Assembly: GCF_001514205.1 (NCBI RefSeq)
Contig: NZ_KQ948764.1
Span: forward strand, 257,882-321,881
Direction: 5' to 3'
DNA length: 64,000 bases
From: Streptomyces griseoruber
GTDB lineage: Bacteria > Actinomycetota > Actinomycetes > Streptomycetales > Streptomycetaceae
The notes beneath the pieces were generated by a model, which did not search any database, was not told the origin of the DNA, and worked only from the letters and a program-made list of their open reading frames with translations. The position numbers were made by a program, and so were the translations under genes. Positions 16,689-23,905 of the stretch are shown here, in pieces; the stretch's first letter is position 1, and each line of letters starts with the position of its first letter.

Positions 16689-19241
16689 GTGATCCTCCGT
16701 GAAGACGCCTTGGCCGCGCTGCCCGTGCGCGCCGTCCTGCCCGCCCTGAACGAGGCTCTGGACGGGCACGGCACCGCCGTCCTGGCCGCGCCGCCCGGCA
16801 CCGGCAAGACGACGCTCGTCCCGCTGGCGCTGGCCGGGCTGCTGGGCGAGGGGCCGGCGCGGCGGGTGGTCGTGGCCGAGCCGCGGCGGATCGCGGCGCG
16901 GGCGGCGGCCCGGCGGATGGCGTGGCTGCTGGGCGAGAAGGCCGGTGGGAGCGTCGGGTTCACCGTGCGCGGGGAGCGGGTCGTGGGGCGGCACACGCGC
17001 GTGGAGGTCGTCACGACGGGTGTGCTGGTGCAGCGGCTCCAGCGCGACCAGGAGCTGGCCGGCGTGGACGTCGTCGTGCTCGACGAGTGCCACGAGCGGC
17101 ATCTGGACGCGGACACCGCGGCCGCCTTCCTGTGGGACGTACGGCAGACGCTGCGGCCCGAGCTGCGGCTGGTGGCCGCGTCCGCGACGACCGACACCGA
17201 GGGGTGGGCGCGGCTGCTGGGCGGGGCGCCGGTGGTGGAGGCCCACGGGTCCTCGTACGACGTGGAGGTGGTCTGGGCTCCCCCGGTCCGCCCGGTACGG
17301 CCGCCGCACGGGATGCGGGTGGATCCGGCACTCCTCGCGCACGTGGTGTCGGTGGTGCGGCGGGCGCTGGCCGAGCGGCCCGGGGACGTGCTGTGCTTCC
17401 TGCCGGGCGTGGGGGAGATCGCGCGGGTGGCCGGGCAGCTCGGGGGCCTGGACGGGGTGGACGTGCTCCAGGTGCACGGGCGGGCGCCGGCCGCGGTGCA
17501 GGACGCGGTGCTCGCGCCGGGTGGGCGGCGCCGGGTGGTGCTGGCCACCTCCGTCGCGGAGTCCTCGCTGACGGTTCCGGGGGTGCGGGTGGTCGTCGAC
17601 TCGGGGCTGGCGCGGGAGCCGCGGGTGGACCATGCGCGGGGGCTGAGCGCGCTGGCGACGGTACGGGCCTCGCGGGCGGCGGCGCGGCAGCGGGCGGGGC
17701 GGGCCGGGCGGGAGGCGCCGGGGGTGGTGTACCGGTGCTGGACGGAGGCGGAGGACGCCCGTCTGCCGCGTTTCCCCGCGCCGGAGATCAAGGTGGCCGA
17801 TCTCAGCGCGTTCGCTCTCCAGGCGGCCTGCTGGGGTGATCCCGGGGCGTCGGGGCTGGCGTTGCTGGATGCGCCGCCGGGCGGGGCGATGGCGGCGGCG
17901 CGGAGTCTGCTGACGGCCGTGCAGGCGGTCGACTCCGCCGGTCGGGCCACTCCTCGGGGGGTGCGGCTGGCGCAGCTGGGGTTGCACCCCCGGCTGGGGC
18001 GGGCGTTGCTGGACGGGGCCTCGCTGGTGGGGGTGGAGCGTGCCGCGGAGGTCGTCGCGTTGTTGAGCGAGGCGGCTCCGCGGGAGTACGGGGACGATCT
18101 GGGCGCTGTCCTGAGGAGTGTCCGGCGCGGGGGTGACGCCTATGCCGGGAGGTGGCGGGCGGAGGTTCGGCGGCTGCGGGGCGTTCTGGCCGACATGTCC
18201 CACGCACCCGGCCGTGACGCCCTGCTGACGGAGGTGCACGTCAAGGGCGATGGCGGAGCCGGCGCCACCGTCGACGGCCTCGCCGGACTCGTCGCCGCCC
18301 TCGCCTTTCCCGAGCGGGTCGCCCGAGCCGACGGTGGCTCGTACCTCATGGTCTCCGGGACCCGGGCCGAGCTTCCCGGAGGGTCGCGGCTGCGGGACGC
18401 GGACTGGCTCGCCGTCGCTGTCGCCGACCGGCCGTTGGGGAAGGGGCACGCTCGGGTGCAGCTCGCCGCGGTGGTGGACGAGGACGTGGCGCGCGGGGCC
18501 GCCGGTGCGTTGCTGGACGAGCGGGACGAGGTGCGCTGGGCGGGCGGGGACGTCGTCGCGCGGCGGGTCGAGCGGCTCGGGGCGGTGGAGGTGACGGCGC
18601 GTCCGCTGCGGGAGGCCGACGCCGGTCTCGTACGGGACGCTCTGCTGGAGGGGCTGCGGCGGGAGGGTTGGAGGTTGTTGCGGTGGTCCGCGGAGGCGGA
18701 GACGCTGCGGCGGCGGCTGGCGTTCCTGCGGCTGCACCGGGGTGAGCCGTGGCCCGAGGTGTCGGACGAGGCGCTGCACGCGCGGGTGGACGAATGGCTG
18801 GAACCCGAGCTGGGCCGGGCCCGGCGGCGGGCGGACCTGGGGCGGATCGACGCCGGGGAGGCGCTCGGGCGGCTGTTGCCCTGGGCGTCCGGGGAGGCGG
18901 GGCGGCTGGACGAGCTGGCGCCCGAGCGGATCGCCGTACCGAGTGGGTCCAGAATCCGGATCGACTACGGGGATCCGGAGCGGCCGGTGCTCGCGGTGAA
19001 GCTGCAGGAGATGTTCGGGCTCCAGGAGTCGCCGCGGGTGGCCGGGGTGCCGGTCCTCGTGCATCTGCTGTCGCCCGCGGGGCGTCCGGCCGCCGTCACG
19101 GCCGACCTCGCCTCCTTCTGGAGAGACGGGTACAAGGGGGTACGGGCGGAGCTGCGGGGCCGGTATCCGAAGCATCCGTGGCCGGAGGACCCGGCGTCCG
19201 CCGAGCCGACGCGGCACACCAGCGCGCGGCTCAGGCGGTGA
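16689..19241 (+). CDS. hrpB: ATP-dependent helicase HrpB
   Basis: The 850-residue product is a DEAH/RHA-type superfamily 2 helicase. Motif I APPGTGKTT lies at 34-42, motif II is DECHERH at 132-138 (DECH variant normal for HrpB), motif III ASATTD follows, and the second RecA domain has ATSVAESSLTVPGVRVVVDSG and QRAGRAGRE (motif VI). The C-terminal HrpB-specific region ends with PVLVHLLSPAGRPAAVTADLASFWRDGYKGVRAELRGRYPKHPWPEDP, which is diagnostic. It is thought to act on RNA; its biological role in actinobacteria is not settled. Start is GTG 16689 after CTGGGGGC. The 3' end overlaps the convergent DUF3068 gene by 11 bases. Confidence 0.95.
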   Translation: MILREDALAALPVRAVLPALNEALDGHGTAVLAAPPGTGKTTLVPLALAGLLGEGPARRVVVAEPRRIAARAAARRMAWLLGEKAGGSVGFTVRGERVVGRHTRVEVVTTGVLVQRLQRDQELAGVDVVVLDECHERHLDADTAAAFLWDVRQTLRPELRLVAASATTDTEGWARLLGGAPVVEAHGSSYDVEVVWAPPVRPVRPPHGMRVDPALLAHVVSVVRRALAERPGDVLCFLPGVGEIARVAGQLGGLDGVDVLQVHGRAPAAVQDAVLAPGGRRRVVLATSVAESSLTVPGVRVVVDSGLAREPRVDHARGLSALATVRASRAAARQRAGRAGREAPGVVYRCWTEAEDARLPRFPAPEIKVADLSAFALQAACWGDPGASGLALLDAPPGGAMAAARSLLTAVQAVDSAGRATPRGVRLAQLGLHPRLGRALLDGASLVGVERAAEVVALLSEAAPREYGDDLGAVLRSVRRGGDAYAGRWRAEVRRLRGVLADMSHAPGRDALLTEVHVKGDGGAGATVDGLAGLVAALAFPERVARADGGSYLMVSGTRAELPGGSRLRDADWLAVAVADRPLGKGHARVQLAAVVDEDVARGAAGALLDERDEVRWAGGDVVARRVERLGAVEVTARPLREADAGLVRDALLEGLRREGWRLLRWSAEAETLRRRLAFLRLHRGEPWPEVSDEALHARVDEWLEPELGRARRRADLGRIDAGEALGRLLPWASGEAGRLDELAPERIAVPSGSRIRIDYGDPERPVLAVKLQEMFGLQESPRVAGVPVLVHLLSPAGRPAAVTADLASFWRDGYKGVRAELRGRYPKHPWPEDPASAEPTRHTSARLRR

Positions 19242-20223
19242 CCGTCTCCCGTTCCGGCGCCCTCGCCGGTGGCGGGCCCGCCGGGCGGCGGCCCCGGGCC
19301 TCCAGCCAGAGGGACAGGGCGAGCAGCAGGGCGCCGAGGGTGAGGCAGCCCCAGGGCACGGAGGACGTCATGAGCAGGACCAGGGTGCGGTTGTGCTTGA
19401 CGAGGGCGACGGTGTGCTCGACGTAGTCCTCGCGCATCTTCACGTCGCCCGCGAACGCCGTGACCTTGGCCCGGCCGCCGAGGAGGGTGCCGCCGCGCAG
19501 TTCCTCCTGGTGGATCTCCTCGCCGTAGACGGGTGCGCCGGTGAGCGGTTCCACCCAGAACTTGCGGACCGTCGTGTACCAGCGGGTGGTGCCCGTCCTG
19601 GCGACGGTCTCGGGGGTGATGCCGGCGACGGGCATCGTCTTCGGCATGGCGACCTTGGTCCAGGGGATGGTCTGCTCGAAGTAGTAGACCTTCACCCCGC
19701 GGAAGTCCTGGGTGCCCTTGTAGTGGATGGGGTTGCTGGTGCGGGTCTGGGCGTCGAAGTACTCGTAGTCGCGTTTCTCGGTCAGGAAGGGCCACTTGAA
19801 CTCGATGCCCTCGCGGCGGACGGGGTCGCCGTCGACCGACTCACCGGTGGCGTGGACGGGCTCCTGGGTGTGGGCGTCGAAGATGTAGCGCTCGGGGACC
19901 CTGGAGACCATCTTGCCGTCGGGGCCCTGGATGTAGGACAGGCCGTCCCAGACGACGACGTCCCGGTCGGCCGTCTTCTCGATCTTCTCGGAGGCCGCCA
20001 CATCGCCCTTGAGGGTCTGCACGATCGTCACCTTGGGGACGGTGCGGGCGGTCATGGTGCCGTAGTCGAGGAGGGTGGCGTTCTTCGCCTCCAGGACCAT
20101 CGTCTGGTATTCGTTCGCCGGGATCTTGGCCAGGCGCGGGAAGGCGTACCAGCGCACGAGTGGGGCGAGTGCCGCGCAGAACACGGCGAGGGCGAGCAGG
20201 ACCAGGCTTGTCTTGCGGCGCAT
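19231..20223 (-). CDS. DUF3068 (PorA-like) family membrane-anchored protein
   Basis: This 330-residue protein has an N-terminal transmembrane helix (about 6-26), a large extracytoplasmic domain and a second helix near the C-terminus (about 283-308), then a short Pro/Arg-rich tail. The block FLTEKRDYEYFDAQTRTSNPIHYKGTQDFRGVKVYYFEQTIPW is what I recognise as DUF3068, sometimes annotated as porin PorA family in actinobacteria. The external domain repeats short strands and probably faces the cell wall. Function is unknown. The small SPW_0924-type gene ends 21 bases before its start, so the two are likely one transcript; it converges on hrpB with an 11-base overlap. Confidence 0.85.
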   Translation of the reverse strand: MRRKTSLVLLALAVFCAALAPLVRWYAFPRLAKIPANEYQTMVLEAKNATLLDYGTMTARTVPKVTIVQTLKGDVAASEKIEKTADRDVVVWDGLSYIQGPDGKMVSRVPERYIFDAHTQEPVHATGESVDGDPVRREGIEFKWPFLTEKRDYEYFDAQTRTSNPIHYKGTQDFRGVKVYYFEQTIPWTKVAMPKTMPVAGITPETVARTGTTRWYTTVRKFWVEPLTGAPVYGEEIHQEELRGGTLLGGRAKVTAFAGDVKMREDYVEHTVALVKHNRTLVLLMTSSVPWGCLTLGALLLALSLWLEARGRRPAGPPPARAPERETVTA

Positions 20224-20244
20224 CTCGGCCTCCCGGCGGGGCGG

Positions 20245-20379
20245 TCACGGGTGTGGGGGCACGGTCGTCAGCAGTGGTTCCGGTGAGGTCTTGCCGGCGG
20301 GTGTGCCGATCGCGGAGAGCGTGAGGACGAGGGCGAGCGCGACGGCGAGACCGGTCGCGGCGGCGATCAGGGCGCGCAT
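20245..20379 (-). CDS. SPW_0924 family small membrane protein
   Basis: A 44-residue ORF preceded by GGGAGG at 5 bases encodes one hydrophobic helix (MRALIAAATGLAVALALVLTL) followed by IGTPAGKTSPEPLLTTVPPHP. The second half is the conserved signature of the small Streptomyces SPW_0924 family. It may be a single-pass membrane protein or a cleaved exported peptide. It sits immediately upstream of the DUF3068 gene on the same strand. No function is known. Confidence 0.8.
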   Translation of the reverse strand: MRALIAAATGLAVALALVLTLSAIGTPAGKTSPEPLLTTVPPHP

Positions 20380-20472
20380 ACGGACCTCCCGGCGAGAACG
20401 GTCTCGGAGCTGACTGTGCGTCAGGTGCGGCACCGTAGCAACCGGCGGGTGAGATGAGAACACGTCGGACAG

Positions 20473-20510
20473 CACTGCGGCGCCCCTCCGTCGGGAAGGG
20501 CGCCGCAGTG
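20473..20510 (-). terminator. Terminator of the transglycosylase gene
   Basis: CACTGCGGCGCCC and GGGCGCCGCAGTG form a perfect 13-bp stem with a 12-base loop, 27 bases beyond the stop codon of the minus-strand transglycosylase gene. Confidence 0.85.
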
Positions 20511-20536
20511 GCCGTGCGGGAGCGGGTGGGGCAGGG

Positions 20537-22306
20537 CTACGAGCCGGAGGCGGACGCCGAGGCGCTCGCCGAGGCGTCGGCACTCTCGCTCGAACCGGTG
20601 CCGGCGTCGGCGCTCGGGGACGGGCTCGTGCTCGACGACTCGCTGGGCGTCGGGTCCGGGGTCGTGGACGCGGCGGCCGTGACGGTCAGTTCGACCGTGA
20701 GGGTCGCTCCGCCGGTGGTGGTGATGCGCAGCAGGTAGGTGCCGGCGGTGTCGTCCGCGTACAGCTTCGGCAGCTGCAGCACGCCGTCCGCGTCGGTCTG
20801 CAGGTCCGTGAGGGTGCGGACGGGGTTGCCGGAGGCGTCCTTGAAGTAGGGGCCCTTGTCGTTCGCGGTCGGGTCGTCGGCCGACTTGACCAGGGTGGCG
20901 GTCGCGGCGACCTTGTCGGCGACGGCGCCCTTGTAGGTGGCCTTCACCTCGACCTGGTCGGCGAACTCGCCGCCGGCGACACAGGTCAGCGCGGTGTCGG
21001 CGGTGCGGGCGAGGGCGTCGGCGGCGCGCGCGGTGACGGTGGCCTTGTAGTCGACGGCCGTGATCGTGCGGCCCACGATGGTGGCGCGGACGGTGAACGT
21101 GCCGGTCTTCTCGCCCGCCTGGAGCGCGGGCGCGACGGCGACGCCCTTGCTGTCGGTGGCGACCGTGGCGACGCTCTCGCCGCCGGCGAACGCGAGGTCG
21201 GTGTCGCCGACGATGGTGAAGCGGACCCTGACCTTGGCGACGGCCTTGCCGGCCGCGGTCTCCGCGCGGGTGCTGACCTTCGTGGTGAAGGCGTCGCCCG
21301 CCATGGCGGTGAGCTTGGTCGTGCTGCCCGCGTTCTCGAGGTGGTCGACCGTGTCGGTCGGCGTGGGCGCCGGGGTGCTCGGCGTCGAGGGGGTGCTGGG
21401 CGTGCCCGGGGTCGAGGGGGTGCCGGGCGTCGACGGGGTGGACGGCGTGCTCGTGTCGTCGTCGCTGCGGTCGGAGGGCACGGTGCCGGTGCCGTCGGGG
21501 ATGGTGTGGGTGCCCTTGCGGTAGTACTCCAGCCACGACATGACGGTGTTGTAGTAGTCCGTCGAGTTGTTGTAGCTGAGGATCGCGCTGCGCATGCCCG
21601 AGGTGGTGGACATGTCCCAGTTGTTGCGGCACAGGTAGTGGCCGGCGGCGAGCGCGGCGTCGTAGATGTTGTTGGGGTCCTTCTTGCCGTCGTTGTTGCC
21701 GTCGCGGCCCGCCCAGGCCCAGGTGGAGGGGATGAACTGCATGGGGCCGACGGCGCGGTCGTAGGTGCTGTCGCCGTCGTAGGCACCGTTGTCGGTGTCG
21801 CTGATGTTGGCGAAGCCGTTGCCGTTGAGGACCGGGCCGAGGATCGGGGTGATGGTGGTGCCGTCGGCGGTGACGTTGCCGCCGCGGGCCTGGCCCGACT
21901 CGACCTTGCCGATGGCGGCGAGGAGTTGCCAGGGCAGGTTGCAGCCGGGCTTGGACTGCGCCAGCTCCGCCTCGGCCTTCTTGTAGGCGTCCAGGACGGT
22001 CGCGGGGATGCCCGCCTCGGAGCTGCCGGTGCCGACCGGGCTGGTGGTGGCGCTGGGCGCGGGGTTCGGGCTGTTCAGCGGCGGCAGGTCCGTGTAGTAC
22101 GGCGAGTTGCCGGTGGCGCTGCCGTCGGTGCTCGCGTCCGCGGCCGCCGGGGTGTCGGCGGCGGTCTGTCCGCTGCCGCTCCCGCTCACGCCGCCGGCCG
22201 TGACGTCCGGTGCCTGGGAGGCGGCCAGGGCCGCGACCGCCAGTGCGGCCACGGTGGTGTTGACCGCTCCCTTGCGCAGCCTCCTGCCGAAATGCGCCGA
22301 CGACAT
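20537..22306 (-). CDS. Secreted lytic transglycosylase with Pro/Thr linker and Ig-like domains
   Basis: This 589-residue protein has an N-terminal export signal (RRLRKGAVNTTVAALAVAALAAS) and a lytic murein transglycosylase domain (about 95-290) with catalytic Glu136 in GKVESGQARGG, AVGPMQFIPSTW and NIYDAALAAGHYLC, as in MltB/SLT-2 type enzymes that cleave peptidoglycan to 1,6-anhydromuramyl products. A linker of TPSTPGTPSTP repeats then leads to two beta-rich, Ig-like units and a Ser/Ala-rich tail ending ASASASASGS. ATG 22306 has GGGAGG upstream; further upstream in-frame codons look non-coding. It is probably exported to the cell wall. The gene is monocistronic with its own terminator. Confidence 0.85.
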   Translation of the reverse strand: MSSAHFGRRLRKGAVNTTVAALAVAALAASQAPDVTAGGVSGSGSGQTAADTPAAADASTDGSATGNSPYYTDLPPLNSPNPAPSATTSPVGTGSSEAGIPATVLDAYKKAEAELAQSKPGCNLPWQLLAAIGKVESGQARGGNVTADGTTITPILGPVLNGNGFANISDTDNGAYDGDSTYDRAVGPMQFIPSTWAWAGRDGNNDGKKDPNNIYDAALAAGHYLCRNNWDMSTTSGMRSAILSYNNSTDYYNTVMSWLEYYRKGTHTIPDGTGTVPSDRSDDDTSTPSTPSTPGTPSTPGTPSTPSTPSTPAPTPTDTVDHLENAGSTTKLTAMAGDAFTTKVSTRAETAAGKAVAKVRVRFTIVGDTDLAFAGGESVATVATDSKGVAVAPALQAGEKTGTFTVRATIVGRTITAVDYKATVTARAADALARTADTALTCVAGGEFADQVEVKATYKGAVADKVAATATLVKSADDPTANDKGPYFKDASGNPVRTLTDLQTDADGVLQLPKLYADDTAGTYLLRITTTGGATLTVELTVTAAASTTPDPTPSESSSTSPSPSADAGTGSSESADASASASASASGS

Positions 22307-22639
22307 GAAGCGAACCCCTCCCGTGGACGCCCGGCGTCCGTGTCCGTGTCTGCGCCACACCCGTGTGGGCTGTGGCGACCCCTGCGGCTGTTGTGACGAT
22401 CGGACCGCCCCGAGGGTTGCACGCGGAGCGACCGTATGGGTCTGTTCTTTTGTTCGACTGCCCGCGGCGGCACGACAACCCCAGCGACCCTACGACAACT
22501 TCTTTTGCACCGGCACCCGTTCGCACGTCCATTTCACCGGTTGGCCGGGTTCCGTTCGTCCGGGAACCACCGCCGCATACTGGACGTCTTCCGTCACCGT
22601 GCCGGTCGAGACCTCCACCCTCCGCCCCCGGGAGCCGCG
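22307..22639. other. Divergent intergenic region, transglycosylase / DUF4184
   Basis: This 333-base region must hold the promoters of two divergent genes. A bulged hairpin (GCCACA CCC ... GGG C TGTGGC) lies at 22354-22376 in the likely transglycosylase leader. I looked for a c-di-AMP (ydaO) riboswitch, known before some Streptomyces cell-wall hydrolase genes, and could not find its conserved core. No clear -35/-10 pair stands out. Confidence 0.4.
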
Positions 22640-23506
22640 TTGCCGTTCACTCTGAGCCACGCGGCGGCGGTGCTGCCCGGGGTACGCGCCGACGGGACCG
22701 GCCGCGGACGGCTGGTCCCGGCCGTTCTCGTGGCGGGGTCGTTCGCGCCCGACCTGACCTACTACGCGGCAAGTGTCCTGTCCGGGGCGATGGAGTTCGG
22801 CGACGTCACGCACTCCTTCCCCGGTGTGTTCACCGTCGACGTGGTCATCGCCTGGGCGCTGGTGGGGCTGTGGCTGCTGCTGCGTGAGCCGCTGGTGGCG
22901 CTGCTGCCGCCGTCGCGGCAGGCGCGGACGGCCGCGCTGACCCGTTGTGGTGCGCCACGCGCGCGGGTGCGGGCGGCCACCGTGGCGTGGTGGTACGTCT
23001 CCGCGGTGCTCGGCGCGTCGACGCATGTGGTGTGGGACGCGTTCACGCATCTGGACCGCTGGGGCATGCGGCTGTTCCCGGTGCTGGGCGAGACGGTGGC
23101 CGGTTCGCCGCTGTACTGGTATCTCCAGTACGGCGGTTCGGCCGTGGCCGCCGTCGTGATCGCCGTGTTCGTCGTGCACGCGCTGCGCCGGGCGCCGGCG
23201 GGCGGGCCGGTCGGGGTGCCGGCGCTGTCCGCGCGGGACCGGTGGACGGCGGCGGCGGTGATCGGCGGGTGCGGGCTGGCGGGGGCCGTGCAGCGGGTGT
23301 CGCGGTGGTGGACCTACGGGGAGCCGCGCGCCGCGAAACCGTGGGAGCTGGTCCCGACGGTCTGCTTCGGGGCGGGCGCGGGCCTGGTGCTGGGGCTGCT
23401 GCTGTACGCCGTCGGGGTGCGCGTGTGGCGTCCGGTCGCCGGGGGTGCGGCGGGCGGGCGGCCCGGGGAGGTCAGCGTGGGGCGGAGCCGTCAGGACGTG
23501 CGCTGA
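22640..23506 (+). CDS. DUF4184 family integral membrane protein
   Basis: This 288-residue protein starts LPFTLSHAAAVLP and continues GSFAPDLTYYA, THSFPGVFTVDVV, GASTHVVWDAFTHLDRW and PLYWYLQYGGSAV, a pattern of conserved His and Asp residues in and between six or so transmembrane helices that I associate with DUF4184. The family resembles membrane-bound metal-dependent hydrolases, but no activity has been shown. The start is a TTG at 22640 with GGGAG five bases before it; no ATG or GTG fits the conserved N-terminus. It is divergent from the transglycosylase and its 3' end overlaps a small convergent gene by 35 bases. Confidence 0.8.
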   Translation: MPFTLSHAAAVLPGVRADGTGRGRLVPAVLVAGSFAPDLTYYAASVLSGAMEFGDVTHSFPGVFTVDVVIAWALVGLWLLLREPLVALLPPSRQARTAALTRCGAPRARVRAATVAWWYVSAVLGASTHVVWDAFTHLDRWGMRLFPVLGETVAGSPLYWYLQYGGSAVAAVVIAVFVVHALRRAPAGGPVGVPALSARDRWTAAAVIGGCGLAGAVQRVSRWWTYGEPRAAKPWELVPTVCFGAGAGLVLGLLLYAVGVRVWRPVAGGAAGGRPGEVSVGRSRQDVR

Positions 23507-23795
23507 GGGACGGCGGCGTCGCGACGAAGACGGTGATACGGCGGGCCGGCTTTCGTCTGTGCGGACGGCCGAGGGTGGCCAGGGCGAGGGTGAGGTGGGC
23601 GCGGGCCTGCTCGGCCCGGAGGCGCAGGGTGGCGCCGGTGCCGCCCGGGGTGCCGGGGACGCGGGCGGTGGAGGCACCGGGCGCGAGGGCGGGGAGCCGG
23701 CGCCGGGGCGGAGTCGGGTCGTGGTCACCCTGCGTGTCTGCGGTCGCCGTGCCCCGGGAGAGGGCCGTCCGGCGGTGGTGCGTACGTATACCCAT
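23472..23795 (-). CDS. Small basic Streptomyces protein of unknown function
   Basis: This 107-residue, Arg/Pro/Ala-rich ORF begins MGIRTHHRRT and ends ITVFVATPPSLSARPDGSAPR; I recall similar short proteins next to polA in other Streptomyces. The segment LRLRAEQARAHLTLALATLGRP could be an amphipathic helix. It has no membrane segment or known domain. It overlaps the 3' end of the convergent DUF4184 gene by 35 bases, and the polA terminator lies between it and polA. Compositional bias means a chance ORF is possible. Confidence 0.5.
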   Translation of the reverse strand: MGIRTHHRRTALSRGTATADTQGDHDPTPPRRRLPALAPGASTARVPGTPGGTGATLRLRAEQARAHLTLALATLGRPHRRKPARRITVFVATPPSLSARPDGSAPR

Positions 23796-23871
23796 GGCGG
23801 CATCGTGGCGGGCGGAGTCGGTGAGGGGCGTGTTCTCGGGGGCCAGGTGGGTGAGGGCCCTTCGGGGGAAG

Positions 23872-23899
23872 CGGGCCCTGCCGAGACCGGCAGGGCCCG
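23872..23899 (-). terminator. polA terminator
   Basis: CGGGCCCTGCCG and CGGCAGGGCCCG form a perfect 12-bp stem around an AGAC tetraloop, seven bases beyond the polA stop codon. It is a strong GC-rich hairpin without a U-run. Confidence 0.9.
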
Positions 23900-23905
23900 G
23901 GGACC

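Noticed and set aside
22307..22639. c-di-AMP (ydaO/yuaA) riboswitch before the transglycosylase gene
   Set aside because: Expected from knowledge of Streptomyces cell-wall hydrolases, but the conserved core of the riboswitch could not be found on the leader strand.
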